From positions 21,599 through 85,598 of the forward strand of contig DEXQ01000001.1 in the NCBI GenBank assembly GCA_002364215.1: 64,000 nucleotides of DNA, written 5' to 3'. The notes under the pieces are model-generated. The model did not search any database, had not been told where the DNA came from, and was given only the letters and a program-made list of their open reading frames with translations. Numbering within the stretch: the first letter of the stretch is position 1; every line of letters starts with the position of its first letter. This document shows positions 42,471-50,674 of the stretch, one piece after another. Made by a program: the position numbers and the translations under genes. This stretch comes from Aequorivita sp. UBA3180 (lineage in GTDB: Bacteria > Bacteroidota > Bacteroidia > Flavobacteriales > Flavobacteriaceae).

Positions 42471-44057
42471 ATGAGTACTGTCCAACGAAATATGTCGCTT
42501 GCGGGCGAACCGCCAAAAACGATAAATACCCAGCAAAAACTTGCATCGGCCATCGGTTTGATAGGTTTGGCGGTGCTTTTTTTGGCGTTAGTCAATATTA
42601 ATTTTCCCAATAAAACCCTTTGGCTTACCGCCTCATTAATCGCCATTGGCGGCGGCACGGTTTGGTTTTCAATAGCCGCCTACGGCAACAAACACGAAGG
42701 GATTAAAAACGACGGCGTATATTTTAAGTCGCTTACTTCCAAAGGATTTTGGGCGTGGGTTTTGGGCATTACCCTTACTTTATTTTACGTGGTGCTGTAT
42801 TGGTTTCCGCAGTATTTGGGCTTGGTACAGGATGGCGACAACAAAGGATTGGTGGCGCTTTTTGACCCTTTGAGCAAATTTCTCAATGGCGGTTCCGCAA
42901 GTCAATGGTTTGTTTACGGAACGCTTTATACGCTGGCCATTTTGGCTTTTGGAATTAAATTCATCTTAAAATACCGCCACAACAAATACGAAAAACTGCG
43001 AACCTATTCCGTGATTTTTTTCCAGTTGGGGTTTGCGTTTCTGATTCCGGAATTGATGCAGCGGCTGAACAGTGAATCCTTTACCCTACCCTATTACGAC
43101 CTTAAAAACATCTGGCCGCTCAATTACTACAATTTTGAGCAATACCGGGTAGATCAATTTATTTCCGCCGGCGATATTGGCTTGGCATTATTGATTTTTG
43201 GAATCGTTTCCATTTTTATAATCACGCCAATTTTAACCTATAAATACGGCAAACGCTGGTACTGTAGTTGGGTCTGCGGTTGCGGGGGATTGGCAGAAAC
43301 CGCCGGCGATCCGTTTCGGCATTTGAGCGACAAACGGCAAATAGCCTGGAGGGTGGAACGCTGGGTAATCCACAGCGTCTTGGTTTTTGTGGTTTTGATG
43401 ACCACGGCGGTGGTGCACAGTTATTTGGGCGATGACAGTTCAAAATATTGGTTAACGAAAGACGTATTCCTAATTTCCGTGGCAGCAATCTTAACCGCCG
43501 TTTTTGCGGGAACGTTTATTTTTAAAAGGGAAGAATTGCAGAAAGATGCCCGTTATGGGGCGATTGGTTATTTCGTGATTATTATTTCGTTAATTGGGTT
43601 TCACTATTTTTCTGGAAAAACTTTGTTTCTATTTGAAGCCGAAACCCTTCGCCAAAGCTATGGTTTTTTAATAGGCGCCGTTTTTAGCGGGGTGATTGGC
43701 GTAGGATTTTACCCAATCTTCGGGAGCCGCGTTTGGTGCCGTTTCGGTTGCCCGATGGCTGCGATTCTGGGTTTTCAGCAACGGCTTTTTTCGCGTTTCA
43801 GAATTACTACAAACGGAGGCCAGTGCATCAGTTGCGGCAATTGTTCCACCTATTGCGAAATGGGAATTGATGTGCGCGCTTATGCCCAAAAAGGAGAAAA
43901 CATTGTACGTTCCAGTTGTGTGGGCTGTGGAATCTGTTCGGCAGTTTGTCCGCGCGGGGTTTTAAAGCTTGAAAATGGCCCGCTAGAAAAACGTATCGAT
44001 TCCAACGAAATCCTTTTGGGAAATGATGTGGATTTGATGAATTTTGTGAATAAGTAA
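42471..44057 (+). CDS. Polytopic membrane 4Fe-4S protein, NapH/NosR C-terminal type
   Basis: The protein has 528 residues with about eight or more hydrophobic segments. Cysteine motifs are CSWVCGCGGLAETAGD (near residue 261), CRFGCPM (about 424), and two ferredoxin-type sets, CISCGNCSTYC and CVGCGICSAVCPRG (about 454-500). The layout, a heme- or cluster-bearing membrane core with C-terminal 4Fe-4S ferredoxin domains, fits the NapH/NosR group. Its direct partner is the upstream FAD oxidoreductase. The terminal substrate is unknown. Confidence 0.85.
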   Translation: MSTVQRNMSLAGEPPKTINTQQKLASAIGLIGLAVLFLALVNINFPNKTLWLTASLIAIGGGTVWFSIAAYGNKHEGIKNDGVYFKSLTSKGFWAWVLGITLTLFYVVLYWFPQYLGLVQDGDNKGLVALFDPLSKFLNGGSASQWFVYGTLYTLAILAFGIKFILKYRHNKYEKLRTYSVIFFQLGFAFLIPELMQRLNSESFTLPYYDLKNIWPLNYYNFEQYRVDQFISAGDIGLALLIFGIVSIFIITPILTYKYGKRWYCSWVCGCGGLAETAGDPFRHLSDKRQIAWRVERWVIHSVLVFVVLMTTAVVHSYLGDDSSKYWLTKDVFLISVAAILTAVFAGTFIFKREELQKDARYGAIGYFVIIISLIGFHYFSGKTLFLFEAETLRQSYGFLIGAVFSGVIGVGFYPIFGSRVWCRFGCPMAAILGFQQRLFSRFRITTNGGQCISCGNCSTYCEMGIDVRAYAQKGENIVRSSCVGCGICSAVCPRGVLKLENGPLEKRIDSNEILLGNDVDLMNFVNK

Positions 44058-44081
44058 GTGGTTGATGGTAAAAAAAATGTT

Positions 44082-44456
44082 TTATTTTCTTTTAAAATAA
44101 TTCACCCAAAGGGAACATACCAAAGCTAGCAGCGTGAAGACTAATGTCAATATTTCCACGAGTTGTGCATCGGGCCGCCAACCTGAAAACGTTTCCACCA
44201 AAAAGCCTATGTAGCTATTGGGAAGATTGGTTTTGCCCAACTGACGCAAAATATCATAGTGCCAGTCTGTGAGAAAACAATACCCGAAACCGTTCCAAAT
44301 GCCCAAGACGACCCAAGAAAAGAGAGTAACCGCCAAAGTGAAAAGATGTAGCTTTCGTGTGTTTCTAAAAATCCAACCGAAAAGATTAAAAATAATAAGT
44401 ACCGTATGAAAAACGATAAAGAACCAATTGCCGAGATGGAGCCAGAAATTTTCCAA
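44082..44456 (-). CDS. DUF2784 membrane protein
   Basis: A 124-residue protein with four hydrophobic helices. The pattern HTVLIIFNLFGWIFRNTRKLH and GFGYCFLTDWHYDILRQLG is characteristic of DUF2784, including the conserved Cys-Leu-Thr-x-Trp. Function unknown. It is convergent with the iron-sulfur gene and divergent from a glycosyltransferase. Confidence 0.82.
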   Translation of the reverse strand: MENFWLHLGNWFFIVFHTVLIIFNLFGWIFRNTRKLHLFTLAVTLFSWVVLGIWNGFGYCFLTDWHYDILRQLGKTNLPNSYIGFLVETFSGWRPDAQLVEILTLVFTLLALVCSLWVNYFKRK

Positions 44457-44544
44457 TGTTACTTTTGCTTTTTGAATTTGTAAATAGCTACAATTTAAAG
44501 TTTATTTTTCTGAAATTCGCAATTCATAAATTTCCTAGTTTTTA

Positions 44545-45240
44545 ATGACCAAAATTATTAAAGTAATAATTCCCGCCTATAACGAAGAAGCCTCGATAGG
44601 GAAAGTGATTGCTGAAATTCCGGATATCGTTTCAGAAATAATTGTGGTGAACAACAATTCTACTGACAGGACTGCAGCAGTTGCTGAAAAAGCAGGTGCC
44701 ACTGTTCTGTTTCAACCAAAAGCCGGCTACGGAAACGCATGTTTGAAAGGAATGGAATACATTTCAGACAAAGATAACAAGCCGGAAATCGTTGTTTTTT
44801 TAGATGGCGATTATAGCGATTACCCTTCAGAATTAACAAAAATCGTGGCACCAATTCTCGAAGATAACATAGATTTTGTTGTGGGTGCGCGTGTGAAAGA
44901 ATTGCGGGAAGTGGGCGCTATGACCTTTCCCCAACGATTCGGAAATGTATTGGCAACCAAATTGATGACTTTATTTTTCAATTCAAAATTTACAGATCTG
45001 GGACCCTTTCGCGCTATTAAATACGAAAAATTACTCGCTTTAAATATGCAGGACAAAACCTACGGTTGGACGGTAGAAATGCAACTTAAAGTTCTAAAAA
45101 AGAATTTTACATATACCGAAGTGCCCGTTAATTACAAAAACCGTATTGGCGTTTCTAAAGTTTCGGGTACGGTAAAAGGTGCTATCTTTGCTGGCATAAA
45201 GATTCTAAGCTGGATCTTTAAATACAGTTACAAAAAATGA
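44545..45240 (+). CDS. Family 2 glycosyltransferase, polyprenyl-phosphate sugar synthase type
   Basis: The protein has 231 residues: KVIIPAYNEEASIGKVIAEI, VVNNNSTDRTAAVAEKAGA, VVFLDGDYSDYPSEL (DxD-like) and LGPFRAIKYEKL. This resembles dolichyl/polyprenyl-phosphate glucose or mannose synthases without a C-terminal membrane domain. Its stop overlaps the ATG of the next glycosyltransferase (ATGA), suggesting that it supplies a lipid-linked sugar to a shared pathway. The acceptor is unknown. Confidence 0.82.
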   Translation: MTKIIKVIIPAYNEEASIGKVIAEIPDIVSEIIVVNNNSTDRTAAVAEKAGATVLFQPKAGYGNACLKGMEYISDKDNKPEIVVFLDGDYSDYPSELTKIVAPILEDNIDFVVGARVKELREVGAMTFPQRFGNVLATKLMTLFFNSKFTDLGPFRAIKYEKLLALNMQDKTYGWTVEMQLKVLKKNFTYTEVPVNYKNRIGVSKVSGTVKGAIFAGIKILSWIFKYSYKK

Positions 45241-46727
45241 TTCTTGAATCCATAATCATTACCATTTACTCCATTGCCCTACTCCTCATCTTAATGTATG
45301 CTTTGGCGCAATTAAACCTGCTTTTCAACTATTTAAGCGCTAGAAAGCATCACAAAAATTCACCAACTTTCGATTTTTCAAAAGAAGAAGAAATTCCGTT
45401 TGTAACCATTCAGCTACCGGTTTATAACGAATTGTATGTAATGGAACGCCTGTTGGACAACATTGCTGAAATTGATTACCCAAAAGATAAACTGGAAATT
45501 CAAGTTCTCGATGACAGTACGGACGAATCTTTTGAAGAAACTGCGAAGCACATTCAAGAGATTCAGAAAACTGGTTTAGATATTCAACATGTTACGCGTG
45601 AAAATCGGCTAGGTTACAAGGCTGGTGCGCTAAAAGAAGGTTTAAAAACTGCCAAAGGCGAATATATTGCAATATTTGACGCAGATTTTCTTCCGAAGAA
45701 AAACTGGTTGAAAAACACGATTCCATATTTTAAAGATCCTGAAATTGGCGTGGTGCAAACCCGTTGGGGACATCTAAACCGAGATTATTCAATACTTACC
45801 CGCGTTCAAGCTTTTGCGCTGGATGCACATTTCACTTTGGAGCAGGTTGGCAGAAACAGCAAGGGACATTTTATAAATTTCAACGGAACGGCTGGCGTTT
45901 GGCGAAAGGAATGCATCCTCGATGCTGGCAATTGGGAGGGCGACACGCTTACCGAAGACCTCGATCTGAGCTATCGCGCCCAACTTAAAAACTGGAAATT
46001 CAAATATTTGGAAGAGGTGGAAACACCCGCAGAACTTCCTGTGGTAATTAGTGCTGCGCGTTCGCAACAATTCCGTTGGAACAAAGGAGGCGCAGAGAAT
46101 TTTCAGAAAATGGCTTGGCGTGTTTTTAAAAGCAAGGATATTTCCCTTAAAACCAAATTTCACAGTTTTCTGCATTTGCTGAACAGCACGATGTTTTTAA
46201 ATATTCTGATAGTGGCCATTTTGAGCATCCCGATGCTTTACATCAAAAACGAATACGAACACTTGAAAATGTATTTTTATGTGATGAGCTTTTTTGTGAT
46301 AAGCACCATCATCTTTTTTATCTGCTATTGGTTTACCTATAAAACCATTTATGGCGGCGGATTTAAGAGATTCCTGAAATATTCAGCAATGTTTTTTACG
46401 TTTTTTTCTGTGGCGATGGGGTTTTCGCTGCACAACTCCATTGCGGTTTTGGAAGGACATTTTGGGAAGAAAAGTGAATTTATCCGTACGCCTAAATTCA
46501 ACATTGGCGGTTTAAAGGAAGGTTGGAAAGGCAATAAATACCTCACCAAAAACATTTCGCCCAATGTGATTGTTGAAGGGGTTTTGATGCTTTATTTCGC
46601 CTTTGGAATGTACAGCGCTTTCATCGTTGGCGACCAAGGCGGCGATTTCGGATTGTTTCCGTTTCACTTAATGCTTTGCGTAGGGTTTGGGTTTGTGTTT
46701 TTTAAATCGCTTACCTCCAAAGCATAA
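45237..46727 (+). CDS. Membrane-bound processive-type glycosyltransferase (GT2)
   Basis: The protein has 496 residues. One N-terminal helix, a GT2 catalytic domain (VTIQLPVYNELYVMERLLDNI, VLDDSTDES, IFDADFLP, TLTEDLDLSYRAQLKNWK and the QQFRWNKGGAENF QxxRW motif), then three or four C-terminal helices. This is the cellulose synthase/ceramide glucosyltransferase-like architecture. It may make a membrane glycolipid together with the preceding gene. The product is not defined by sequence. Confidence 0.82.
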   Translation: MILESIIITIYSIALLLILMYALAQLNLLFNYLSARKHHKNSPTFDFSKEEEIPFVTIQLPVYNELYVMERLLDNIAEIDYPKDKLEIQVLDDSTDESFEETAKHIQEIQKTGLDIQHVTRENRLGYKAGALKEGLKTAKGEYIAIFDADFLPKKNWLKNTIPYFKDPEIGVVQTRWGHLNRDYSILTRVQAFALDAHFTLEQVGRNSKGHFINFNGTAGVWRKECILDAGNWEGDTLTEDLDLSYRAQLKNWKFKYLEEVETPAELPVVISAARSQQFRWNKGGAENFQKMAWRVFKSKDISLKTKFHSFLHLLNSTMFLNILIVAILSIPMLYIKNEYEHLKMYFYVMSFFVISTIIFFICYWFTYKTIYGGGFKRFLKYSAMFFTFFSVAMGFSLHNSIAVLEGHFGKKSEFIRTPKFNIGGLKEGWKGNKYLTKNISPNVIVEGVLMLYFAFGMYSAFIVGDQGGDFGLFPFHLMLCVGFGFVFFKSLTSKA

Positions 46728-46748
46728 ACCATTTTTTTTTACATTTAA

Positions 46749-46840
46749 GCTCTGCGAATCTCAGTGCTTTTCTCTGCGATACTCTGCGTAATATTTATTC
46801 CACAGAGTTACACAGAGAGTCGCAGAGTTTCACTGAGAAA
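46749..46840. repeat. Family C repeat: CTCTGCG-rich inverted repeat
   Basis: CTCTGCG occurs three times in direct orientation in the left half (for example CTCTGCGATACTCTGCGTAA), and the right half carries the complements CACAGAGTTACACAGAGAGT and CGCAGAG. The arms would fold into a long imperfect hairpin just after the glycosyltransferase gene. Confidence 0.75.
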
Positions 46841-46874
46841 TTCTGAAATCGTTAATCGACAATCTAAAATCAAA

Positions 46875-47480
46875 ATGTATCCGCCACCGCACCACCAATC
46901 TGAAGATATTCAAAAAATGATTTCCGTAATCAAACATTTTCCATTGGGAATGTTGGTTACAGCTGAAAACGGAAAACCATTTGTAACACATATTCCTTTT
47001 ATATACAACGAAACCACCAAAAAGCTGGTCGCGCACATTGACCGAAACAATCCACAATTGCAAACACTAAATGATGATAATGAAGTTACGGTAGTTTTTA
47101 AAGGCCCAGACACCTATATTTCCCCAAGCATTTACACCACGCCGCAATTGCCAACGTGGAATTATATTATAGTTCACGTCACAGGAAATATTAAATTAAT
47201 AAACGAACCTGAAGCCATTAAAAAAACAATGGTTGATATGACGGAGTTTTTGGAGGGCGAAGCAAAAAAGTTTGAACTGAAAAATGACGACCCGCGAATG
47301 GATCGATTGATAAATTATATCCAAGCTTTTGAAATTGAAATCACTCATTGGGAAGGGAAATTCAAGCTTTCACAGGATAAAATCCCGCAGGATTTTGAGA
47401 ATGCGAAGGAGGAATTAAAGCGAAATTCCCCAAAGGACGTTTCAATATTTATTGAAGAAATTTACAAGAAAATGACATAA
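46875..47480 (+). CDS. PaiB-like FMN-binding protein
   Basis: The protein has 201 residues. MYPPPHHQ at the start, LGMLVTAENGKPFVTHIPFIY, HIDRNNPQ and PTWNYIIVHVTG are hallmarks of the PaiB FMN-binding split-barrel family (transcriptional regulator PaiB in Bacillus). The ATG at 46875 is selected because conserved MYPPPHH begins there; the frame upstream runs through the family C repeat. Whether it binds DNA is unclear; many homologues are flavin enzymes of unknown function. Its stop lies at the edge of the family D repeat. Confidence 0.85.
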   Translation: MYPPPHHQSEDIQKMISVIKHFPLGMLVTAENGKPFVTHIPFIYNETTKKLVAHIDRNNPQLQTLNDDNEVTVVFKGPDTYISPSIYTTPQLPTWNYIIVHVTGNIKLINEPEAIKKTMVDMTEFLEGEAKKFELKNDDPRMDRLINYIQAFEIEITHWEGKFKLSQDKIPQDFENAKEELKRNSPKDVSIFIEEIYKKMT

Positions 47481-47568
47481 GACTTTAGGACAAAGGACGT
47501 AAGACGAAATTCTTGTTAACAGCGTCTTAAATCCTATGTCTTATAGCGGAGCGGTCTTACGTCTTTTC
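47478..47568. repeat. Family D inverted repeat between convergent genes
   Basis: GACGTAAGAC (47496-47505) and GTCTTACGTC (47554-47563) are perfect inverted copies, with further GACTTTAGGACAAAGG and TCCTATGTC blocks. It lies between the convergent PaiB-like and mpl genes, supplies the TAA stop of mpl, and begins at the stop of the PaiB-like gene. It may act as a bidirectional terminator, but lacks strong T runs. Confidence 0.75.
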
Positions 47569-48918
47569 GACATATCCCTTTACCTCCTTAAAATCCAACC
47601 CACCATAATTGCCGCTACTCATTAAAAGCAAGCAAGTATTATCGTAATCCTGTGAAAAAAGATAGGTTTTAAAATCGGCTGGATTTGTGAAAACCACCAA
47701 ATCCTGTCGGTCAAAAGCTTCATCAATTTGCTCCCCTTTTATTTCTTCCAGCTGTTTTATCATCACTGCGTGTGGGGAATAGAAAACAACTGCGCTATCC
47801 GCCGCATCCAGCGTTCCTTTGTATTCTTTTAAAAATTCTGGGTTTAAACTGCTGTAAGTATGAAGCTCCAAACAAGCGATCAATTTTCTATTTGGATATT
47901 GGCTTTTTACGGCTTCGGTAGTCGCTTTCACTTTGCTTGGTGAATGTGCGTAATCTTTGTAAGCAACTGCTGTTTTGGTTTCAGCAATTTTTTCTAAACG
48001 TTTGCTGGCGCCTTTAAAAGTAGCAATCGCTTCGTAAAAATCATCGGCATCCACGCCCATCAATTGGCAAATCCAGCGGGCGCCCTCAAGATTGTTTAAA
48101 TTATGCTTTCCGAAAATTTCAACAGGCATTGGCCCTTCGGGAGTTTCTAAAAGAGTGATTCCATCCTCAACCGAATATTCGGGAGTTTGGTATGGATATT
48201 TTTTTATGTGATTTGTAGAATTTTCAACAACACGTTTCACCTCAGAATCTTCTTCGTTGTAAATTATCGCTCCGCCATTTGTAATTTCATTGAGAAATAT
48301 CTCAAACTGTTCTACATAATTTTCATAGGTTGGGAAAACGTTTATATGATCCCAAGCTATTCCACTCAGCAAAGCAATATTTGGCTTGTAAAGGTGAAAC
48401 TTCGGTCTTCTATCTATTGGTGAAGAAAGATATTCATCGCCTTCAATTACCATAAAATCGCTATCGTAAGTAATTTTCACCATTGTATCAAAACCTTCCA
48501 ACTGTGCCCCAACCATATAATCTACATCCTTTCCGTTGTAATTCATAACGTGCAGAATCATCGAGGTGATTGTAGTTTTTCCGTGGGAACCACCAATAAC
48601 CACACGGGTTTTGTTTTTGGACTGTTCGTAAAGAAATTCTGGGTAACTGTAGATTTTTAAACCCAGTTCCTTCGCTTTTAAAAGTTCGGGATTATCTGCT
48701 TTGGCGTGCATTCCAAGGATAACGGCATCAATTTCCGAAGTCAATTTTTCGGGAAACCAACCTTCTTTTTCGGGCAACAGACCTTTGTTTTTCAACCTAC
48801 TTTTTGAAGGCTCAAAAACCTCGTCGTCGCTTCCGGTTATACTATCTCCTTTTTGATGTAATGCCAAGGCGAGGTTGTGCATCGCGCTGCCACCAATAGC
48901 TATAAAGTGGATTCTCAT
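47557..48918 (-). CDS. mpl: UDP-MurNAc:tripeptide ligase (murein peptide recycling)
   Basis: Mpl joins recycled L-Ala-gamma-D-Glu-meso-Dap to UDP-N-acetylmuramate. The protein has 453 residues: MRIHFIAIGGSAMHNLALAL (Rossmann-like start), the Mur ATP loop GGSHGKTTITSMI (near residue 106), EGDEYLSSPIDRRPKF and the C-terminal domain. The ATG at 48918 is chosen because upstream codons only translate the family G repeat. The last codons (VEKT) and stop come from the family D repeat. A TATATTTG promoter element lies upstream at 48990-48997. Confidence 0.92.
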   Translation of the reverse strand: MRIHFIAIGGSAMHNLALALHQKGDSITGSDDEVFEPSKSRLKNKGLLPEKEGWFPEKLTSEIDAVILGMHAKADNPELLKAKELGLKIYSYPEFLYEQSKNKTRVVIGGSHGKTTITSMILHVMNYNGKDVDYMVGAQLEGFDTMVKITYDSDFMVIEGDEYLSSPIDRRPKFHLYKPNIALLSGIAWDHINVFPTYENYVEQFEIFLNEITNGGAIIYNEEDSEVKRVVENSTNHIKKYPYQTPEYSVEDGITLLETPEGPMPVEIFGKHNLNNLEGARWICQLMGVDADDFYEAIATFKGASKRLEKIAETKTAVAYKDYAHSPSKVKATTEAVKSQYPNRKLIACLELHTYSSLNPEFLKEYKGTLDAADSAVVFYSPHAVMIKQLEEIKGEQIDEAFDRQDLVVFTNPADFKTYLFSQDYDNTCLLLMSSGNYGGLDFKEVKGYVEKT

Positions 48919-48965
48919 AAAATGGTTTCTAGTTTCTGGTTTCAAGTTGCAGGTTTCAAGTTGCA
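48919..48965 (-). repeat. Family G repeat upstream of mpl
   Basis: On the minus strand GCAACTTGAAACCTGCAACT is followed by TGAAACCAGAAACTAGAAAC, made of direct CAACTTGAAACC and AGAAAC units. It ends a few bases before the mpl ATG, as the copy at 38650 does for its gene. Confidence 0.7.
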
Positions 48966-48989
48966 AACTAATATTGAATTTGAGTATAA

Positions 48990-48997
48990 CAAATATA
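48990..48997 (-). promoter_or_regulatory. Candidate -7 element of mpl
   Basis: The minus strand reads TATATTTG (TANNTTTG consensus) about 72 bases upstream of the mpl start. The family G repeat would then form most of the 5' untranslated region. Confidence 0.4.
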
Positions 48998-49014
48998 CTT
49001 TTTCTAATTCTGAA

Positions 49015-49989
49015 TTAAAGCGCAAGGATTAGCGATTTTTCCTGTAATGCTTCCTTAAAATCGGTTCGGTCAATTAATGCTTTATTTATCCAAGTTAGAG
49101 CAATTTCCTTTTTTCCGAGATTTTTATAAATCTGTGCCAATCGGAAATATGCCCAATCCTTGGGCACTCCATCTTTTATGGAATAGTTGGCCAGATATTG
49201 GCTTAGGCATTCAATACCGTATTCTGGCTCCAAATTGTATTGTGCAGAAATTTTCCCGATTTGATAATTGAGCTGGTTTCGTTTGTGCTTTTTTAAGGCT
49301 TCGGAATTTGTGACAATCGCCTCTTTAGGTTGGTTATTCTTTTCATACAGATTTGAAAGTTTTTCATAAGTATGTGGCGAACCGCCTACTTCAATCGCTT
49401 TTTTGTAATAACGCTCCGCATCCTTTGGTCTATCGGTATATTCGGCAATATATCCATTGGCGAGATACCCATCAACTTTAGAAATCTTGCCCAATTCAGT
49501 TGCATAATCAATTGCTTTGTTTTCGCTTCCGCCAAAAATACCGGGCAATTGAATATAAAATTCTACCAAAGCCCAACGCGCTTCTATGTGTTTTGGATCT
49601 AGTTTTGCAGCCTGTTCCAGTTCGTGTTTTATGTCGCCAATGTAAGCAACAGCACGAATTTTACTGATGGACATCGCCTTAAGCCCCATTGCGCCACCGT
49701 ATTTAAAATGATAGTTGGCATTGCTCGGCTCATCCTGCACCAAGGCTTCGTAATAGGAAATGGCCGTGTCCCAATTTTTGCCATAAGCGGCAATATCACC
49801 CAAATATTCCCGAGTTTTTTTATCACCGGGATTATGTTTCAAATAATTTTCAAAAATAGGTTTTGCCTTGCTGAAATTTTCCTGCTTGAAATATTCTTCC
49901 GCTTGTTGATAGTTGTTTTGGGCTATAGCGAACAAAGGAAGCAAATAAAGAAGAAGCGATATTTTTTTAAAGAAATAGATATAGTTCAA
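49015..49989 (-). CDS. Secreted tetratricopeptide repeat protein
   Basis: The protein has 324 residues with a signal peptide (residues 1-23, ending FAIAQ). TPR units such as YQQAEEYFKQENFSKAKPIF, KKTREYLGDIAAYGKNWDTA and HTYEKLSNLYEKNNQPKEAI are clear, about seven to eight in all. It is probably periplasmic. Partner unknown. It follows a DUF4136 lipoprotein gene on the same strand, 35 bases apart. Confidence 0.82.
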   Translation of the reverse strand: MNYIYFFKKISLLLYLLPLFAIAQNNYQQAEEYFKQENFSKAKPIFENYLKHNPGDKKTREYLGDIAAYGKNWDTAISYYEALVQDEPSNANYHFKYGGAMGLKAMSISKIRAVAYIGDIKHELEQAAKLDPKHIEARWALVEFYIQLPGIFGGSENKAIDYATELGKISKVDGYLANGYIAEYTDRPKDAERYYKKAIEVGGSPHTYEKLSNLYEKNNQPKEAIVTNSEALKKHKRNQLNYQIGKISAQYNLEPEYGIECLSQYLANYSIKDGVPKDWAYFRLAQIYKNLGKKEIALTWINKALIDRTDFKEALQEKSLILAL

Positions 49990-50004
49990 GTTTTGAAATT
50001 AAAA

Positions 50005-50036
50005 GACTGATTACTGTGTACTGACTACTGACCACT
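50005..50036. repeat. Family H tandem repeat (ACTGACTACTG-like)
   Basis: GACTGATTACTGTGTACTGA followed by CTACTGACCACT is built of ACTGA/TACTG units. On the minus strand it gives the last residues (SGQ) and the TAG stop of the DUF4136 gene. Confidence 0.65.
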
Positions 50037-50552
50037 ATTTTTCGGTGGATATTTCGCCAATATTTTCTGAACGACGGTAATATAATATGCTTCTTTCTGT
50101 TGTGGCGTGGAGCGCTCTTTCATTTCGCCATCGGCCACGGCTTGCCACACCAAATCGTCTTTTTCAACGTCTATAAAATCCATTGTCAATTGTTGATTGA
50201 TCACATTGCCTCCAATGGGAATTCCGCCGCTAACGCCCACGCCTACATTACCGCCACCGCCGCCAACACCAATGCCAATAGTGTTTCGGGAACTGGAAAC
50301 ACTTTCGCGTGCGTAAAAATTGACATAAATCTGGGGAGTTTCGCTTTTTACAAAACCGCGTTGTTGCAAAAGACTGTCCGTAATCTGCTTAATACGATTA
50401 TCATCCAGTTGGTTTAGGCCAGAGTCTATTGTTGGAAAATAATTGTATGAATTGTATTTTGAAAAATCCACTTGTTTGTCATAATCTACAGCCACGGTGG
50501 CGCCGCAGGAAATAAGCAATATGGATATAAATAAAATAGAGAGGAACTTCAT
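50025..50552 (-). CDS. DUF4136 lipoprotein
   Basis: The protein has 175 residues with lipobox LLISC (Cys at about residue 16). DUF4136 features are VDYDKQVDFSKYNSYNYFP, IKQITDSLLQQRGFVKSETPQIYVNFYA and DLVWQAVADGEMKE, with an internal glycine-rich run (IGIGVGGGGGNVGVGVSGG). The start at 50552 begins the signal peptide. Its last residues NSGQ and stop derive from the family H repeat. Function unknown; probably outer-membrane or periplasmic. Confidence 0.82.
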   Translation of the reverse strand: MKFLSILFISILLISCGATVAVDYDKQVDFSKYNSYNYFPTIDSGLNQLDDNRIKQITDSLLQQRGFVKSETPQIYVNFYARESVSSSRNTIGIGVGGGGGNVGVGVSGGIPIGGNVINQQLTMDFIDVEKDDLVWQAVADGEMKERSTPQQKEAYYITVVQKILAKYPPKNSGQ

Positions 50553-50674
50553 TGCATTTTTCTTTTTAATAAAAATACGCAAAAACAAAAGGCTTGGATT
50601 TTATGAAAGGTTAAAATTGTGAAAAATCATCCTCAGAAAGAAGGATTCTTGAAAATTACATATTTGGCATTTCA

